A DNA stretch of 64,000 bases from Phenylobacterium sp. (GCA_018001015.1 JAGNIV010000003.1:62001-126000), one strand, 5' to 3'. Positions 1 through 10,120 are shown, counted from the first letter of the stretch. Numbers and translations are program-made. The notes: generated from the letters alone by a model not told the origin.

Positions 1-2
1 TG

Positions 3-1319
3 GGACGCCGGGTGATCCCCTGGGTCCTGCACTGGACCGCCCACACCGGCTCGCGGGAACTATTCCGGCTGGCCGTCCTGGCCATAGCGCTGGGCGTCGC
101 CTTCGGGGCGGCGATGCTGTTCGACGTGTCCTTCGCGCTCGGCGCCTTCTTCGCCGGCATGATCCTGGCGGAGTCGGAACTCAGCCAGCGGGCCGCCGAG
201 GAGACCCTACCCCTGCGCGACGCCTTCGCGGTGCTGTTCTTTGTCTCGGTGGGGATGCTGTTCAATCCCCTGGTCCTGGTGGAACAGCCCTGGCCCCTGC
301 TGGCCACCGTCGCCATCGTGGTGGTGGGCAAGTCCCTGGCCGCCTTCGTCATCGTCCGCGCCTTTGGCCACGACAATCGGACCGCGCTCACCATCTCAGC
401 CAGCCTCGCCCAGATTGGCGAGTTCTCCTTCATCCTAGCGGGCCTGGCCGTGGGCCTTGGCCTGCTGCCGGAGGCTGGCCGCGACCTGATCCTGGCCAGC
501 GCCATCATCTCCATCATGCTCAACCCCTTCCTGTTCGCCGCCGTGGTCCGCCGCGAGAAGGCGGCCGCAGCCAGGGCCGCTGGCTCCCTGCCCCAGGCGG
601 CCAATGACCAGTTGCCCACCATCCTCACCGACCATGTCATCGTCGTGGGCTTTGGCCGGGTGGGCCGGATCGTCGCCGAGCGCCTGGAAGCCGCCGAGAT
701 CGCCTATCTGGTGATCGAGGCCGACGACGCGGCCGGCAAGCGCGCCGTGGCCGCAGGCGCCGAGACCCACATCGGCAACGCCGCCGATCCGCGCGTGCTC
801 TCGGCCGCAGGCCTGGCCCTCGCTCGACGGGTCATCGTCACCATTCCCGAGGGGTTCGAGGCCGGGGGCGTCGTGCAGGAGGCCCGGCGGACCAACCCCG
901 CCATCACCATCGTCACCCGCGCCCACTCCGACGCCGAGATCGAGCATCTCACCCGGCTCGGCGCCGACCACGCGATCCTGGGGGAGCGGGAGCTGGCCCA
1001 GGCCCTGCTGGCGGGGATCCACGACGACGGCGACCAACCCGCCGCCGAGCCGCCCGCTGAAGGTGGTCGGCCAATCCTGTCGGATGTGGAATGGGCGCTC
1101 ATGGCGGGGGTGCGAGAGCTGGGGATCGGCGCCAATGAGGCCATCTCGCGCGCGGCGCTTAGGGAGGCGGCCTCCGCCCTCGGCGACTTCTCACCAGCCC
1201 GGCTGGCCGAAGGGTTCGCCGGCCTGGCCGAAAAGAACCACCTCACCCCCTTGGGATCCGAGCGCGTCAGGGTGACCCAGACCGGCTTCGTCGCCGCCCA
1301 GACGGCCCCTACTCACTAG
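3..1319 (+). CDS. Kef/YbaL-type cation:proton antiporter with TrkA-N domain, 5' partial
   Basis: C-terminal part of a monovalent cation:proton antiporter (CPA2 family) of the inner membrane; the reading frame is open to the left edge, so the start lies outside the window. The first ~180 residues are hydrophobic helices typical of the Na/H exchanger domain (FFVSVGMLF, ASLAQIGEFSFIL). They are followed at about residue 205 by a RCK/TrkA-N Rossmann domain (HVIVVGFGRVGRIVAERL) that binds NAD(H) or nucleotides and gates transport. After the Rossmann domain there is an extra tail of roughly 80 residues that looks helical and is not part of the core family. The stop overlaps by four bases the stop of the convergent phosphatase gene. 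YbaL-like is the best description; the transported ion cannot be told. Confidence 0.88.
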   Translation, partial: GRRVIPWVLHWTAHTGSRELFRLAVLAIALGVAFGAAMLFDVSFALGAFFAGMILAESELSQRAAEETLPLRDAFAVLFFVSVGMLFNPLVLVEQPWPLLATVAIVVVGKSLAAFVIVRAFGHDNRTALTISASLAQIGEFSFILAGLAVGLGLLPEAGRDLILASAIISIMLNPFLFAAVVRREKAAAARAAGSLPQAANDQLPTILTDHVIVVGFGRVGRIVAERLEAAEIAYLVIEADDAAGKRAVAAGAETHIGNAADPRVLSAAGLALARRVIVTIPEGFEAGGVVQEARRTNPAITIVTRAHSDAEIEHLTRLGADHAILGERELAQALLAGIHDDGDQPAAEPPAEGGRPILSDVEWALMAGVRELGIGANEAISRAALREAASALGDFSPARLAEGFAGLAEKNHLTPLGSERVRVTQTGFVAAQTAPTH

Positions 1320-1840
1320 GAGGCGCAGGGCTCGGTAGGGGCGCCGTAGCGCGTGTGGATCGCCCGCGTCGCGGGCGCGCCCAGCTCCAACACCGTCATC
1401 TTGTCGTACTCGCAGTCGGTGGGCGCCACGGGCGCGCGATCGCCGAGCGCCCGGGCGATCGCGGCCACCGTGTTGCTGTGCCCAACAATCAGCACGGTAT
1501 CGCCAGGCCCCGCGGTGCGCGCCTTCGCCGCCACCCGCTGGGCGTGGGCCGCGTCGCCGCCCTCGACGCCGAGCGCAACCACCGTGACCCCGGCGGCCCT
1601 GGCGGTGGGGGCGGCGGTCTGTTGGGTGCGCTTCAGGGGCGTCGCCAGCACCATCGTCACCTTCGCCCCCGCCAGCGCCTGAGCCAGGGCCTCGGCCCGC
1701 GCCTGGCCCGCGGCCGACAGATCGGGATCGCCGCTGGGGGCGACCTTCTCGCCATGCCGCACGATGACCACGGTCTGGGCCTGAGCCGGGAGGGCTGCGA
1801 GGGCGGCCGCCAGGGCCGCGATAAGGAGGCGCTGAATCAT
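1316..1840 (-). CDS. Secreted histidine phosphatase (SixA/phosphoglycerate-mutase-like)
   Basis: 174-residue protein of the histidine phosphatase superfamily. A hydrophobic N-terminal stretch ending in ALPAQAQ is a signal peptide, so the enzyme should be periplasmic. The catalytic RHG motif is in VIVRHGEKV and the second catalytic histidine in LIVGHSNTV; an arginine-rich segment (TPLKRTQQTA) supplies phosphate contacts. The small size resembles SixA-type proteins, but the export signal argues against a cytoplasmic phospho-histidine signalling role. The frame is open further upstream, but that part crosses the divergent nucleotidyltransferase gene; the ATG at 1840 begins the signal peptide. 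Substrate unknown. Confidence 0.85.
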   Translation of the reverse strand: MIQRLLIAALAAALAALPAQAQTVVIVRHGEKVAPSGDPDLSAAGQARAEALAQALAGAKVTMVLATPLKRTQQTAAPTARAAGVTVVALGVEGGDAAHAQRVAAKARTAGPGDTVLIVGHSNTVAAIARALGDRAPVAPTDCEYDKMTVLELGAPATRAIHTRYGAPTEPCAS

Positions 1841-1942
1841 GTCCTGATCATAACGTGAAAGTCGCCGCGCGCGCCGGGGCTTGCACAATCGCGCCGCATC
1901 GCGGAACTCTCCGCCTGTCAGACACGCGTTCGAGGTCCCTAC

Positions 1943-2497
1943 ATGCGTAAGTCCGGCGCCACCAAGGCGCTCTATGCGGGATCCTTCGATCCCGTAACCC
2001 GGGGCCATCTGGACATCATCGGCAAGGCGCTCTCGACCTTCGACGCCGTCCACGTCGCCATCGGCACCAATGTCAGGAAGGGACGCACCTTCGGCGTCCA
2101 GGAGAGCCGGCAGTTGATCGTCGACTCGGTCACCGAGCTGTGGCCCCAGGCCGCCGATCCCCTGGGGACCGACGCCCTGTTTGGCGGCGCCCTGGAGGTC
2201 GGCGACTACGCCAACCGCAGCCTGATCGGCTACGCCCACGAGATCGGCGCCACCCACATCGTGCGCGGCCTGCGCGAGGCCAGCGACTTCAACGACGAGT
2301 TCAACCTGCACGGCGTGGCGGGCCGCATCGACCCCCGGGTGCTGATGGTCCACTTCATCTGCGAGTCCCAGTTCCTGCACGTCTCCTCCAGCACGGCCAA
2401 GGAGCTGGCCTTCGTGGGCGAGGGCATCGGCTGGCTGGTCATGCCCTGCGTCGAGGCCGCCTTCGCCGCCCGCCGCGGCCCGTCCAGCAACGATTGA
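1943..2497 (+). CDS. Divergent CoaD-like nucleotidyltransferase (pantetheine-phosphate adenylyltransferase family)
   Basis: 184-residue nucleotidyltransferase of the CoaD fold, the family that transfers AMP from ATP to 4'-phosphopantetheine in coenzyme A synthesis. The nucleotide-binding xxGH motif is in SFDPVTRGHLDII, the phosphate-binding arginines in VRGLREASDF, and the ISSTxxR-type motif appears as VSSSTAKELA. It is longer than typical CoaD (~160) and departs from the standard start (YAGSFDP instead of YPGTFDP) and middle region, so it may be a paralogue rather than the housekeeping enzyme. GAGG lies about 8 bases before the ATG. It is followed after 8 bases by the HtaA-domain gene and is probably cotranscribed with it. 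Confidence 0.75.
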   Translation: MRKSGATKALYAGSFDPVTRGHLDIIGKALSTFDAVHVAIGTNVRKGRTFGVQESRQLIVDSVTELWPQAADPLGTDALFGGALEVGDYANRSLIGYAHEIGATHIVRGLREASDFNDEFNLHGVAGRIDPRVLMVHFICESQFLHVSSSTAKELAFVGEGIGWLVMPCVEAAFAARRGPSSND

Positions 2498-2505
2498 GGA
2501 GCCCC

Positions 2506-2982
2506 ATGTCGACCATCAAGACCCTCACCTGGGGTGTGAAACAGAGCTTCCGGAGCTATGTCGAAGGCGCCGGCGGCAAGACGCAGACCAGCGAAGGCGC
2601 CCAGACCGCCGCCGACGGCGGCTTCGTCTTCCCCGCCGGCCCCGACAGCACCCTGGCCCTCGACGAGGCCGGCAAGCTGACCGGACGCGGAACCTTCACC
2701 GGCATCGTCCACTTCGAGGCCCACGGCGGCATGCTCAAGGTCTGGATGGTCGATCCCATCCTGGAGATCACCGACGCCGGCGCCGTCCTCACCGTCGCCG
2801 ACCACCCCACCCGCACCTACCGCCTGGAAGCCGCCAAGCTGGACCTGGCCGCCGCGACGGCCGAGCCCGGCGAGACCGCCCTCCCCGCCGCCCTGCTGAT
2901 GTTCGGCAGCCAATGGCTGGGCGGCAACTACCCGGCGGGCACGGCGCTGGACGAGGTGCGGCTCGGGATGGCGGCGCGGTAG
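2506..2982 (+). CDS. HtaA-domain protein
   Basis: 158 residues, almost entirely one HtaA domain, recognisable from its opening LTWGVKQSFRSYVEG and the GTFTGIVHFEAHGGMLKVWMVDP-like core seen around residues 63-85. In actinobacteria HtaA domains bind haem at the cell surface; here the protein has no signal peptide or anchor, so a haem-uptake role is not shown. The ATG is preceded by GAGGAG and lies 8 bases after the CoaD-like stop, so the two are probably one transcript. Function in alphaproteobacteria is unknown to me. Confidence 0.78.
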   Translation: MSTIKTLTWGVKQSFRSYVEGAGGKTQTSEGAQTAADGGFVFPAGPDSTLALDEAGKLTGRGTFTGIVHFEAHGGMLKVWMVDPILEITDAGAVLTVADHPTRTYRLEAAKLDLAAATAEPGETALPAALLMFGSQWLGGNYPAGTALDEVRLGMAAR

Positions 2983-2989
2983 ACAGGTA

Positions 2990-3436
2990 ATGAGGACCAG
3001 GGTCGGACAATCGACTGCGGCGGGAGCCCTCTGCCTCGCCGCGTTCCTGCTCGCGATGCTGATAGCCGCGCCGGCGCCGGCGGCCGAGCCGCACAAGATG
3101 TGGCCCAACAGTCTTTCGCCCGAGGAACTGTCGCTTCGACTGGAGGAAGGCGCCCGCCGGCCTCTTGGAAGCCGAGAGAACCCCATCCGGGTCTTCAGGC
3201 CGGATGGTGAGCGGGACTATCTCTCAAGACTGCGCTGTTCGGACGGAGTCGCTCCCGCCTTTAGCAGGATCGGCAGCTACGGACCGAAGCCCGGGATCTA
3301 CGGCCACATCGTCGATGCCTATCAGGTGGTCTGCCGCTCGGGCGACCCCGCCGAAGCCACCCTCCTCATGGACATGTACTTCGCTGACCATACCGAGACG
3401 GCCGCACCGCTGGGGTTCACATTGCAGGCGCCGTGA
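2990..3436 (+). CDS. Small exported protein of unknown function
   Basis: 148 residues with a clear signal peptide (ALCLAAFLLAMLIAAPAPAAA-type hydrophobic core, cleavage near residue 32). The mature part contains two cysteines (LRCSDGV and QVVCRSG) that could form a disulphide, with a GSYGPKPGIYGHIVDAY segment between them. I do not recognise the family. It begins 7 bases after the HtaA gene and may be the third gene of that unit. The codon use is a little less biased than its neighbours. Confidence 0.65.
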   Translation: MRTRVGQSTAAGALCLAAFLLAMLIAAPAPAAEPHKMWPNSLSPEELSLRLEEGARRPLGSRENPIRVFRPDGERDYLSRLRCSDGVAPAFSRIGSYGPKPGIYGHIVDAYQVVCRSGDPAEATLLMDMYFADHTETAAPLGFTLQAP

Positions 3437-3493
3437 GAGCGCCCTCACCCTGTCGTCGCCCTCGCCGCCAAAACCCCTTGATCGCCCGAGATA

Positions 3494-3515
3494 TATGGCT
3501 ATCATTATAGCCATA
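3494..3515. promoter_or_regulatory. Perfect 9-bp inverted repeat, likely toxin-antitoxin operator
   Basis: TATGGCTAT (3494-3502), a 4-base spacer, then ATAGCCATA (3507-3515). It lies immediately upstream of the ribosome site of the Phd-type antitoxin. Phd/YefM antitoxins repress their own operons by binding such palindromes, so autoregulation is the natural reading. An upstream ATG falls inside the palindrome, which argues against using it as the start. Confidence 0.65.
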
Positions 3516-3533
3516 ATTTCGGAGGTCGCCCCC

Positions 3534-3779
3534 TTGACCACCTACAGCGTCGCCGACGCCAAGAACGGCCTGCCGCGCCTGATCGACCGCGCCCTGGAGG
3601 GCGAGGAGGTCATCATCTCCCGGCACGGGAAAGCCGTCGCGGAACTGCGCTCGATTGCGCGGGAGGATCAGAAGGTGTCCACGGCCAGCTATATGTGGCT
3701 GAAGGCGCGCCGGCTGAAGCGCAAGGGCGTCGGCCTGACCTCGGTCGAGCTGCTCGACCAGCTGTACGACGAAGCGTGA
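3534..3779 (+). CDS. Type II antitoxin, Phd/YefM family
   Basis: 81-residue antitoxin: an N-terminal Phd/YefM DNA-binding and dimerisation domain (TTYSVADAKNGLPRLIDRAL, then EEVIISRHGKAVAEL) followed by a C-terminal tail that should wrap around the toxin. I chose the TTG at 3534 because GGAGG sits 8 bases upstream and the family's usual N-terminus begins there; an in-frame ATG at 3495 would add 13 non-conserved residues and falls within the operator palindrome. The stop overlaps the toxin start (GTGA), so the pair is translationally coupled. Confidence 0.85.
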   Translation: MTTYSVADAKNGLPRLIDRALEGEEVIISRHGKAVAELRSIAREDQKVSTASYMWLKARRLKRKGVGLTSVELLDQLYDEA

Positions 3780-4210
3780 GCGCCTATCTCGACGCCAGCG
3801 CGATCCTGCCCATCCTGATCGAGGAGCCGGGAAGCCCGCTTGTTGACCGGTTCATGGCCGAGGCGGACCAGCCCCTGGTGGTGAGCGAATTCGCCGCCGC
3901 CGAGGTGGCTTCGGCCTTGTCGCGCCTCGTTCGCACCGGCCTGCTGGAGGCAGGCGACGCCACGGCCCGCCTCGCCGACTTCGACGCCTGGCGCGCCTCA
4001 GCCACCCTCGACCTCGACCTCCAGGCCTCCGACATCCGGCTGGCCAATATCTTCGTCCGCCGCTTCGACCTGATGCTCCGCGCGCCCGACGCCCTACACG
4101 CCGCCATCTGCCGGCGCGGCGACTTGCTGCTGGTGACCCTGGACCACCGCCTGGCGGCCGCCGCTGGGGAGTTGGGCATTCGGACCCAACTGCTGACGGC
4201 TATCGGCTGA
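3776..4210 (+). CDS. vapC: PIN-domain toxin, VapC type
   Basis: 144-residue PIN-domain ribonuclease. The acidic residues of the metal site are seen in AYLDASAIL, VVSEFAAAEV, APDALHAAI and VTLDHRLAAA. VapC toxins cut tRNA or rRNA when freed from their antitoxin. The start is a GTG overlapping the antitoxin stop. It is paired with a Phd/YefM-type antitoxin, a common combination in alphaproteobacteria. No mobile element is visible around the pair. Confidence 0.88.
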   Translation: MSAYLDASAILPILIEEPGSPLVDRFMAEADQPLVVSEFAAAEVASALSRLVRTGLLEAGDATARLADFDAWRASATLDLDLQASDIRLANIFVRRFDLMLRAPDALHAAICRRGDLLLVTLDHRLAAAAGELGIRTQLLTAIG

Positions 4211-4405
4211 CCGGGTTCGCCCCGGCCGCCTGCTCGGGCCCGCCAGCTGACAAGTCGGCCCGAGCCGACGGCGCGCGCCTGGTCCTCCCCGGGCTCTAGA
4301 CCTGCGGGCGGTTCCAGCCTGTGCGCGGCCGTGCCGCATCGCCAATCCCCTGCAGCCATGGCCTTATGGACGCCTACTGACATCCCGCCCCGCCTTGAGC
4401 CCCCC

Positions 4406-4621
4406 ATGCTGAACACGCTGTTCTCGCGCGCCGGAGCCGAATGGGGCTCCGCCGTCCTGGTGTTCGCCGTGAGCCTGATGGCCGGCCGCTACGCCGCCCA
4501 GGGCATGGAACTGGTCCAGTGGGCGGGCGCGGCGACCGCGGTGCTGGGCTCGGTAACGGTGGCGGTCTGGGTGCGGATCGCCCCAGCGCCCGCCAAGGTT
4601 CCCGCCCGTCAGGACGACTGA
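4406..4621 (+). CDS. Small two-helix membrane protein, copy 1 of a tandem pair
   Basis: 71 residues with two predicted membrane helices (SAVLVFAVSLMAGRYAAQG and WAGAATAVLGSVTVAVWV) and a hydrophilic tail ending RQDD. It matches the next gene along its whole length: same size, start ML, ALVxRxAAxGM loop, xAAxLGSxxV second helix, and a proline/valine-rich tail ending in an acidic DD pair. No known family recognised. In-frame ATGs lie further upstream (4331, 4367), but 4406 matches the paralogue's start. Confidence 0.6.
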   Translation: MLNTLFSRAGAEWGSAVLVFAVSLMAGRYAAQGMELVQWAGAATAVLGSVTVAVWVRIAPAPAKVPARQDD

Positions 4622-4751
4622 CGCGAAACCCGGCAATCTGGGGTCCCGGTCGCCTCAAGCGTGACCACTCGCCGCAGCCTGACCACATTCGATGTTTACC
4701 CTGACGAACGATCCTCCGATCGCACGTCAATTGGAGGGCATTGGAGGCCCC

Positions 4752-4973
4752 ATGCTCAAGTCGATCACTGCCCGCATCCCCGCCGAACGCGCCGCCATGG
4801 CCCTCGTCATCGTCGCCAGCGCCCTGGTGGGCCGTCAGGCCGCGATCGGCATGGACACCGCCCAAGGCCTTTCGGGCCTGGCCGCGATCCTCGGGTCCTC
4901 GATGCTGGTGATCATGGTCAAGTCCTGGCCCAAGCCCGAGCCCGTCAAGGTCCGCGCGCGCCGCGACGACTAA
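4752..4973 (+). CDS. Small two-helix membrane protein, copy 2 of a tandem pair
   Basis: 73 residues, two membrane helices (AAMALVIVASALVGRQAA and GLSGLAAILGSSMLVIMV) and a basic/proline tail ending RARRDD. Clear paralogue of the gene 130 bases upstream, so the pair arose by tandem duplication. GGAGG is 4-5 bases before the ATG at 4752; the frame also opens at 4692, but those residues have no counterpart in copy 1. A hairpin repeat begins directly after the stop and probably ends transcription. Function unknown. Confidence 0.65.
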   Translation: MLKSITARIPAERAAMALVIVASALVGRQAAIGMDTAQGLSGLAAILGSSMLVIMVKSWPKPEPVKVRARRDD

Positions 4974-5017
4974 GCCTGACAGCCTGAAGTGGGCACCGGT
5001 TCAGGCGCCCGTCAGGC
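4974..5017. repeat. Nested hairpin repeat, half-element (copy A)
   Basis: Two nested stems: outer GCCTGAC (4974-4980) with GTCAGGC (5011-5017), inner GCCTGAA (4982-4988) with TTCAGGC (5000-5006). The same design occurs at 5801-5852 and, inverted, at 38161-38205. There the outer arms read GCGTGAC/GTCACGC, so copy A differs by a compensatory C-G/G-C swap. It starts directly after the stop of the small membrane protein and may act as a terminator for both converging genes. Confidence 0.75.
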
Positions 5018-5044
5018 GACAAGCAAAATCTCTAACTCACGCGC

Positions 5045-5779
5045 CTAGTCGGCGTGGACGTCGAGGCCGAGCGCCGTCAGCAGGCGGTACTGCTGGCCGA
5101 CGTCGATCTTCATCCCCTCGCAGTTCGCCAGCCCTGACAGGTTCAGGCCGCTGACCTCGGCCCCACGCAGGTCGGCGTCGGCGAACTTGGCGCCCCCGGT
5201 CAGGGCCTGAAACAGGTCGCACTTGCGCATGTCGGCGCCGGTCAGGTCGGCCTCCCGCAGGTCGGTCTCCCGCAGCGAGACGTTGGTCAGGTCCGCCCCG
5301 GCCAGCCGCGCCTGGGCCAGGTCGGCCAGCTCCAGGCTGCAGCCCGAGAACGAGACCTGGGTGCGGATCACCTTGCGACCGAAGGCCCGGCTGAAGTCGG
5401 CGCCGACAAAGGCCGCGCCCCGCAGGTTGCAGGTCTCGAACTGCGCGCCGTACAGGCTCGACCGCTCGAACCGCGCGAAGGACAGGTCGCAGCGGACGAA
5501 GCGCACCTCATCGAGACCGCAACGGGCAAATGTCGGCCCATGTTGGCCGTGGGCGAACACGCAGGCGTCGAAGTGCGCGTCGCGCAGGTTGGCGCTGGCG
5601 AACCGGGACCCAAGGATGCGGCAACCCTTGAATTTACTGCCTTCCAACACCGTCCCGGAGAACTGCGCCCCTTGAATCGTGCAGTTCGTGAACACCGCGT
5701 CGGTGCAGTCCGCGTCAGACCAGTCCGCCATCGACAGGTCTTCGTCGGTCGCCCCGTCTGAAAAGGCCATTTCATCCAT
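5045..5779 (-). CDS. Pentapeptide-repeat protein
   Basis: 244 residues made largely of A(D/N)LxX pentapeptide repeats, in two blocks (about 13-140 and 150-225), for example ANLRDAHF, CNLRGAAF and ADLTGADM. Such repeats form a right-handed quadrilateral beta helix. Some members (Qnr, McbG) mimic DNA and protect gyrase; most have no known role, and no gyrase-protection loop can be recognised by eye. No signal peptide. Two stems of the composite repeat lie between its start and thiC. The start at 5779 is the first ATG of the frame; a second Met follows three residues later. Confidence 0.85.
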   Translation of the reverse strand: MDEMAFSDGATDEDLSMADWSDADCTDAVFTNCTIQGAQFSGTVLEGSKFKGCRILGSRFASANLRDAHFDACVFAHGQHGPTFARCGLDEVRFVRCDLSFARFERSSLYGAQFETCNLRGAAFVGADFSRAFGRKVIRTQVSFSGCSLELADLAQARLAGADLTNVSLRETDLREADLTGADMRKCDLFQALTGGAKFADADLRGAEVSGLNLSGLANCEGMKIDVGQQYRLLTALGLDVHAD

Positions 5780-5800
5780 CCGTGGCGACCGACATGTGGC

Positions 5801-5912
5801 TGGAGCGTGACAGCCTGAAGTGGCTGCCGGTTCAGGCGCCCGTCACGCTCCAACTCTAAGACGACGAGCCTGTTCATCCGTTTCAGATGAGTCCATCTGA
5901 AACGGACAGGCT

Positions 5913-5913
<1 letters not shown>
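5801..5913. repeat. Composite two-hairpin repeat (copy B)
   Basis: Hairpin 1: outer stem TGGAGCGTGAC (5801-5811) with GTCACGCTCCA (5842-5852), inner stem GCCTGAA (5813-5819) with TTCAGGC (5831-5837). Hairpin 2: GAGCCTGT (5866-5873), a 4-base bulge TCAT, CCGTTTCAGATG (5878-5889), loop AGTC, CATCTGAAACGG, ACAGGCTC (to 5913). The same pair of hairpins, inverted, is at 38100-38205. Hairpin 2 ends at the thiC stop codon, so it probably terminates thiC transcription. Confidence 0.8.
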
Positions 5914-7901
<1,988 letters not shown>

Positions 7902-7974
7902 TCACGCTACCCCGGAGGCCCGACAAATGCCATCGTGGGCTGTTGAGCTGGATCACCAAGCCAAGGATCGCCCG

Positions 7975-8364
7975 ATGAACCGCCTGCTCCCCCTCCTCCT
8001 CGCCGCCGGCGCCCTGACCGCCGGCGCCACCCAGGCCCTGGCCCAGGAGCCCACGCCCGGCCGCCAGTGCTTCCGTGTCAGCCAGATGGAAGGCCACCGG
8101 GTCGCCGATCCGAAGACCCTCTATGTCGGCGTCCGCAACAAGGGCGTCTTCCGGATCGACATGCACGGCGCCTGCCTGGCCGGGGCCAATATGGGCGACC
8201 CTCTGGTGGTTGAGACCGTCGGCGGCAGTGACCTGGTCTGCCGGCCCATGGACCTGGACCTCAAGGTCGCCGGGTCCATCGGCCTCTCGCCCTGCATCGT
8301 AAAGTCGATCACCAGGCTGACCCCGCCGCAGATCGCCAGCCTGCCCCCCAAGTTGAAGCCTTAG
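7975..8364 (+). CDS. Exported DUF6491-type protein
   Basis: 129 residues with a signal peptide (LLPLLLAAGALTAGATQALAQ). The mature part has the pattern of DUF6491 proteins: an early cysteine (RQCFRVSQ), a VGVRNKGVFRIDMHGAC block and a later C-R/C-I pair, four cysteines in all that could make two disulphides. Function of this family is unknown. It is transcribed away from thiC, and its promoter must lie in the ~75 bases between the riboswitch and its start. Confidence 0.7.
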   Translation: MNRLLPLLLAAGALTAGATQALAQEPTPGRQCFRVSQMEGHRVADPKTLYVGVRNKGVFRIDMHGACLAGANMGDPLVVETVGGSDLVCRPMDLDLKVAGSIGLSPCIVKSITRLTPPQIASLPPKLKP

Positions 8365-8417
8365 CACCTCGCGAAAGCCAAGCGCTGCGTGCTAGTCAGG
8401 GAGCTTAGGAGTTCCCC

Positions 8418-9422
8418 ATGCACCTGGCCCGTTTCCCGCGCGCGCGGTTCGCGCATTTGCCCACGCCACTGGAGCCGATGTCGCGGCTGAGCGGTGAACT
8501 GGGCGGGCCGGAACTGTGGGTGAAGCGTGACGATTGCACGGGTCTGGCGGGCGGCGGCAACAAGACCCGAAAGCTCGAATTCCTGCTGGGCGACGCCCTC
8601 GACCAGGGCTGCGACACCCTGGTGACACAGGGGGCTGTACAGTCCAACCACGTGCGCCAGACGGCCGCCGCGGCTGCACGGTTCGGCCTGGCCTGTGAGA
8701 TCATCCTCGAAGAACGGACGGGTTCCAGGGCTGTCGACTACAAAACCTCGGGCAACGTCCTGCTGGACCGTCTGCTGGGCGCCAGGCTGCGCAATGTGCC
8801 GGCCGGGACCGACATGAACGCCGAGCTGGCCAAGGTGGCCGAGGAGGTCCGCGCCAAGGGCGGCGTGCCCTACATCATTCCCGGGGGCGGCTCGAACGCC
8901 ATCGGCGCCCTGGGCTATGTGGACTGCGCCATCGAGCTGGTGCGCCAGGCCGACGAGCAGGGCATCGTCATCGACCGCATCGTCACCGCGACAGGCAGCG
9001 CGGGCACCCATGCGGGCCTGGTGGCCGGCCTCGCCGTCATCGGCGCCGATATCCCGGTCCTGGGCATCGGCGTCCGTGCGCCGAAGGACATCCAGGAAGC
9101 CAATGTCCACAAGCTCGCTGTCGAGACCGCGGGACTGCTGGGCTACGCTGAGCGGGTCGGCCGGGAGATGACCGTCGCCGACTGCGACTACGTCGGGGCG
9201 GGCTACGGCCTGATCGACCAGGCGGTGATCGACGGTTTGAAACTGGTGGCCCGCACCGAGGCTCTCCTGCTGGACCCGGTCTATACCGGCAAGGCGATGA
9301 AGGGTCTGATCGCATTAAGCAAGGCTGGCCATTTCCGGGACGAGACGGTGGTGTTCCTGCACACCGGCGGCGCTCAGGGCCTGTTCGGCTACGCCTCTGA
9401 ACTGGAAGGAAACCTGGCATGA
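8418..9422 (+). CDS. PLP-dependent D-cysteine desulfhydrase / ACC-deaminase family
   Basis: 334-residue fold-type II PLP enzyme. The PLP lysine is in [13 protein letters not shown], followed by the substrate segment [15 protein letters not shown] and the phosphate loop [22 protein letters not shown] is the typical C-terminal block. The family includes D-cysteine desulfhydrase (D-cysteine to pyruvate, sulphide and ammonia), ACC deaminase and L-cysteate sulpho-lyase. The sequence style fits D-cysteine desulfhydrase best, but the substrate is not proved. Its stop overlaps the ATG of a racemase gene by four bases, suggesting joint D-amino-acid or sulphur-compound turnover. Confidence 0.85.
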   Translation: MHLARFPRARFAHLPTPLEPMSRLSGELGGPELWVKRDDCTGLAGGGNKTRKLEFLLGDALDQGCDTLVTQGAVQSNHVRQTAAAAARFGLACEIILEERTGSRAVDYKTSGNVLLDRLLGARLRNVPAGTDMNAELAKVAEEVRAKGGVPYIIPGGGSNAIGALGYVDCAIELVRQADEQGIVIDRIVTATGSAGTHAGLVAGLAVIGADIPVLGIGVRAPKDIQEANVHKLAVETAGLLGYAERVGREMTVADCDYVGAGYGLIDQAVIDGLKLVARTEALLLDPVYTGKAMKGLIALSKAGHFRDETVVFLHTGGAQGLFGYASELEGNLA

Positions 9423-10120
9423 GCCTTGTCCTCGGCGTCCTCGGCGGCATGGGCCCCGCCGCCACCCTCGACTTCCTCACCAAGCTCCAGGCCTTCACCC
9501 CGGCGAAGCAGGAGAAGGACCACATCCGGGTCATCGTCGATATCAACCCGCAGGTCCCCGACCGCAATGATCCCTTCGCCAAGCCGGGCCCGGTGCTGGC
9601 CGAGATGGCCGGCGCCCTGCACGGCGCGGGGGCCGAGGTGCTGGCGATCGCCTGCAACACCGCCCACGCCCACGCCCACGCCGACCTGATCACCCGGGCC
9701 TCGGGCCTGCCGCTGATCGATATGATCGCGACGGCCGCACACGCCGCGCGGGACACCGGCGCCCGTCGCGCAGGCGTGCTGGGCACCAAGCAGGCGATCC
9801 GGCTCTATCGGGAGTATCTCGCAGCCCAGGGCATGGGTCTCGTCACCCTGCCCGCGGAGGCCCAGGAGGGCTTCATGGCCCTGCTCGCCAAGATCAAGGC
9901 GGGCGATGTCGGGGCAGAGGTTCGCCAGGCCATGGCCGACCTCGCCCAGATTCTGGTTGCGGACGGCGCGGAGGCGATCATCGCCGGCTGCACCGAGGTT
10001 CCACTGGTGCTGGGGCCTAGGGACGTCGCCAAGCCGCTGCTCGACGCCGGCGAACTGCTCGCCAAGCGCTGTGTGGATGTCTGCCTCGGCTACGAGCCGG
10101 TCCCCACCCTAGAGACGTGA
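9419..10120 (+). CDS. Aspartate/glutamate racemase family protein
   Basis: 233 residues of the Asp/Glu/hydantoin racemase fold, a cofactor-independent two-cysteine racemase. Both catalytic cysteines are present: [14 protein letters not shown] and [11 protein letters not shown]. The N-terminus [15 protein letters not shown] is the family signature. It likely interconverts L- and D-aspartate or a similar amino acid. Translationally coupled to the upstream PLP lyase (ATGA overlap). The 3' end overlaps the convergent metallopeptidase gene by 12 bases. Confidence 0.88.
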   Translation: MSLVLGVLGGMGPAATLDFLTKLQAFTPAKQEKDHIRVIVDINPQVPDRNDPFAKPGPVLAEMAGALHGAGAEVLAIACNTAHAHAHADLITRASGLPLIDMIATAAHAARDTGARRAGVLGTKQAIRLYREYLAAQGMGLVTLPAEAQEGFMALLAKIKAGDVGAEVRQAMADLAQILVADGAEAIIAGCTEVPLVLGPRDVAKPLLDAGELLAKRCVDVCLGYEPVPTLET

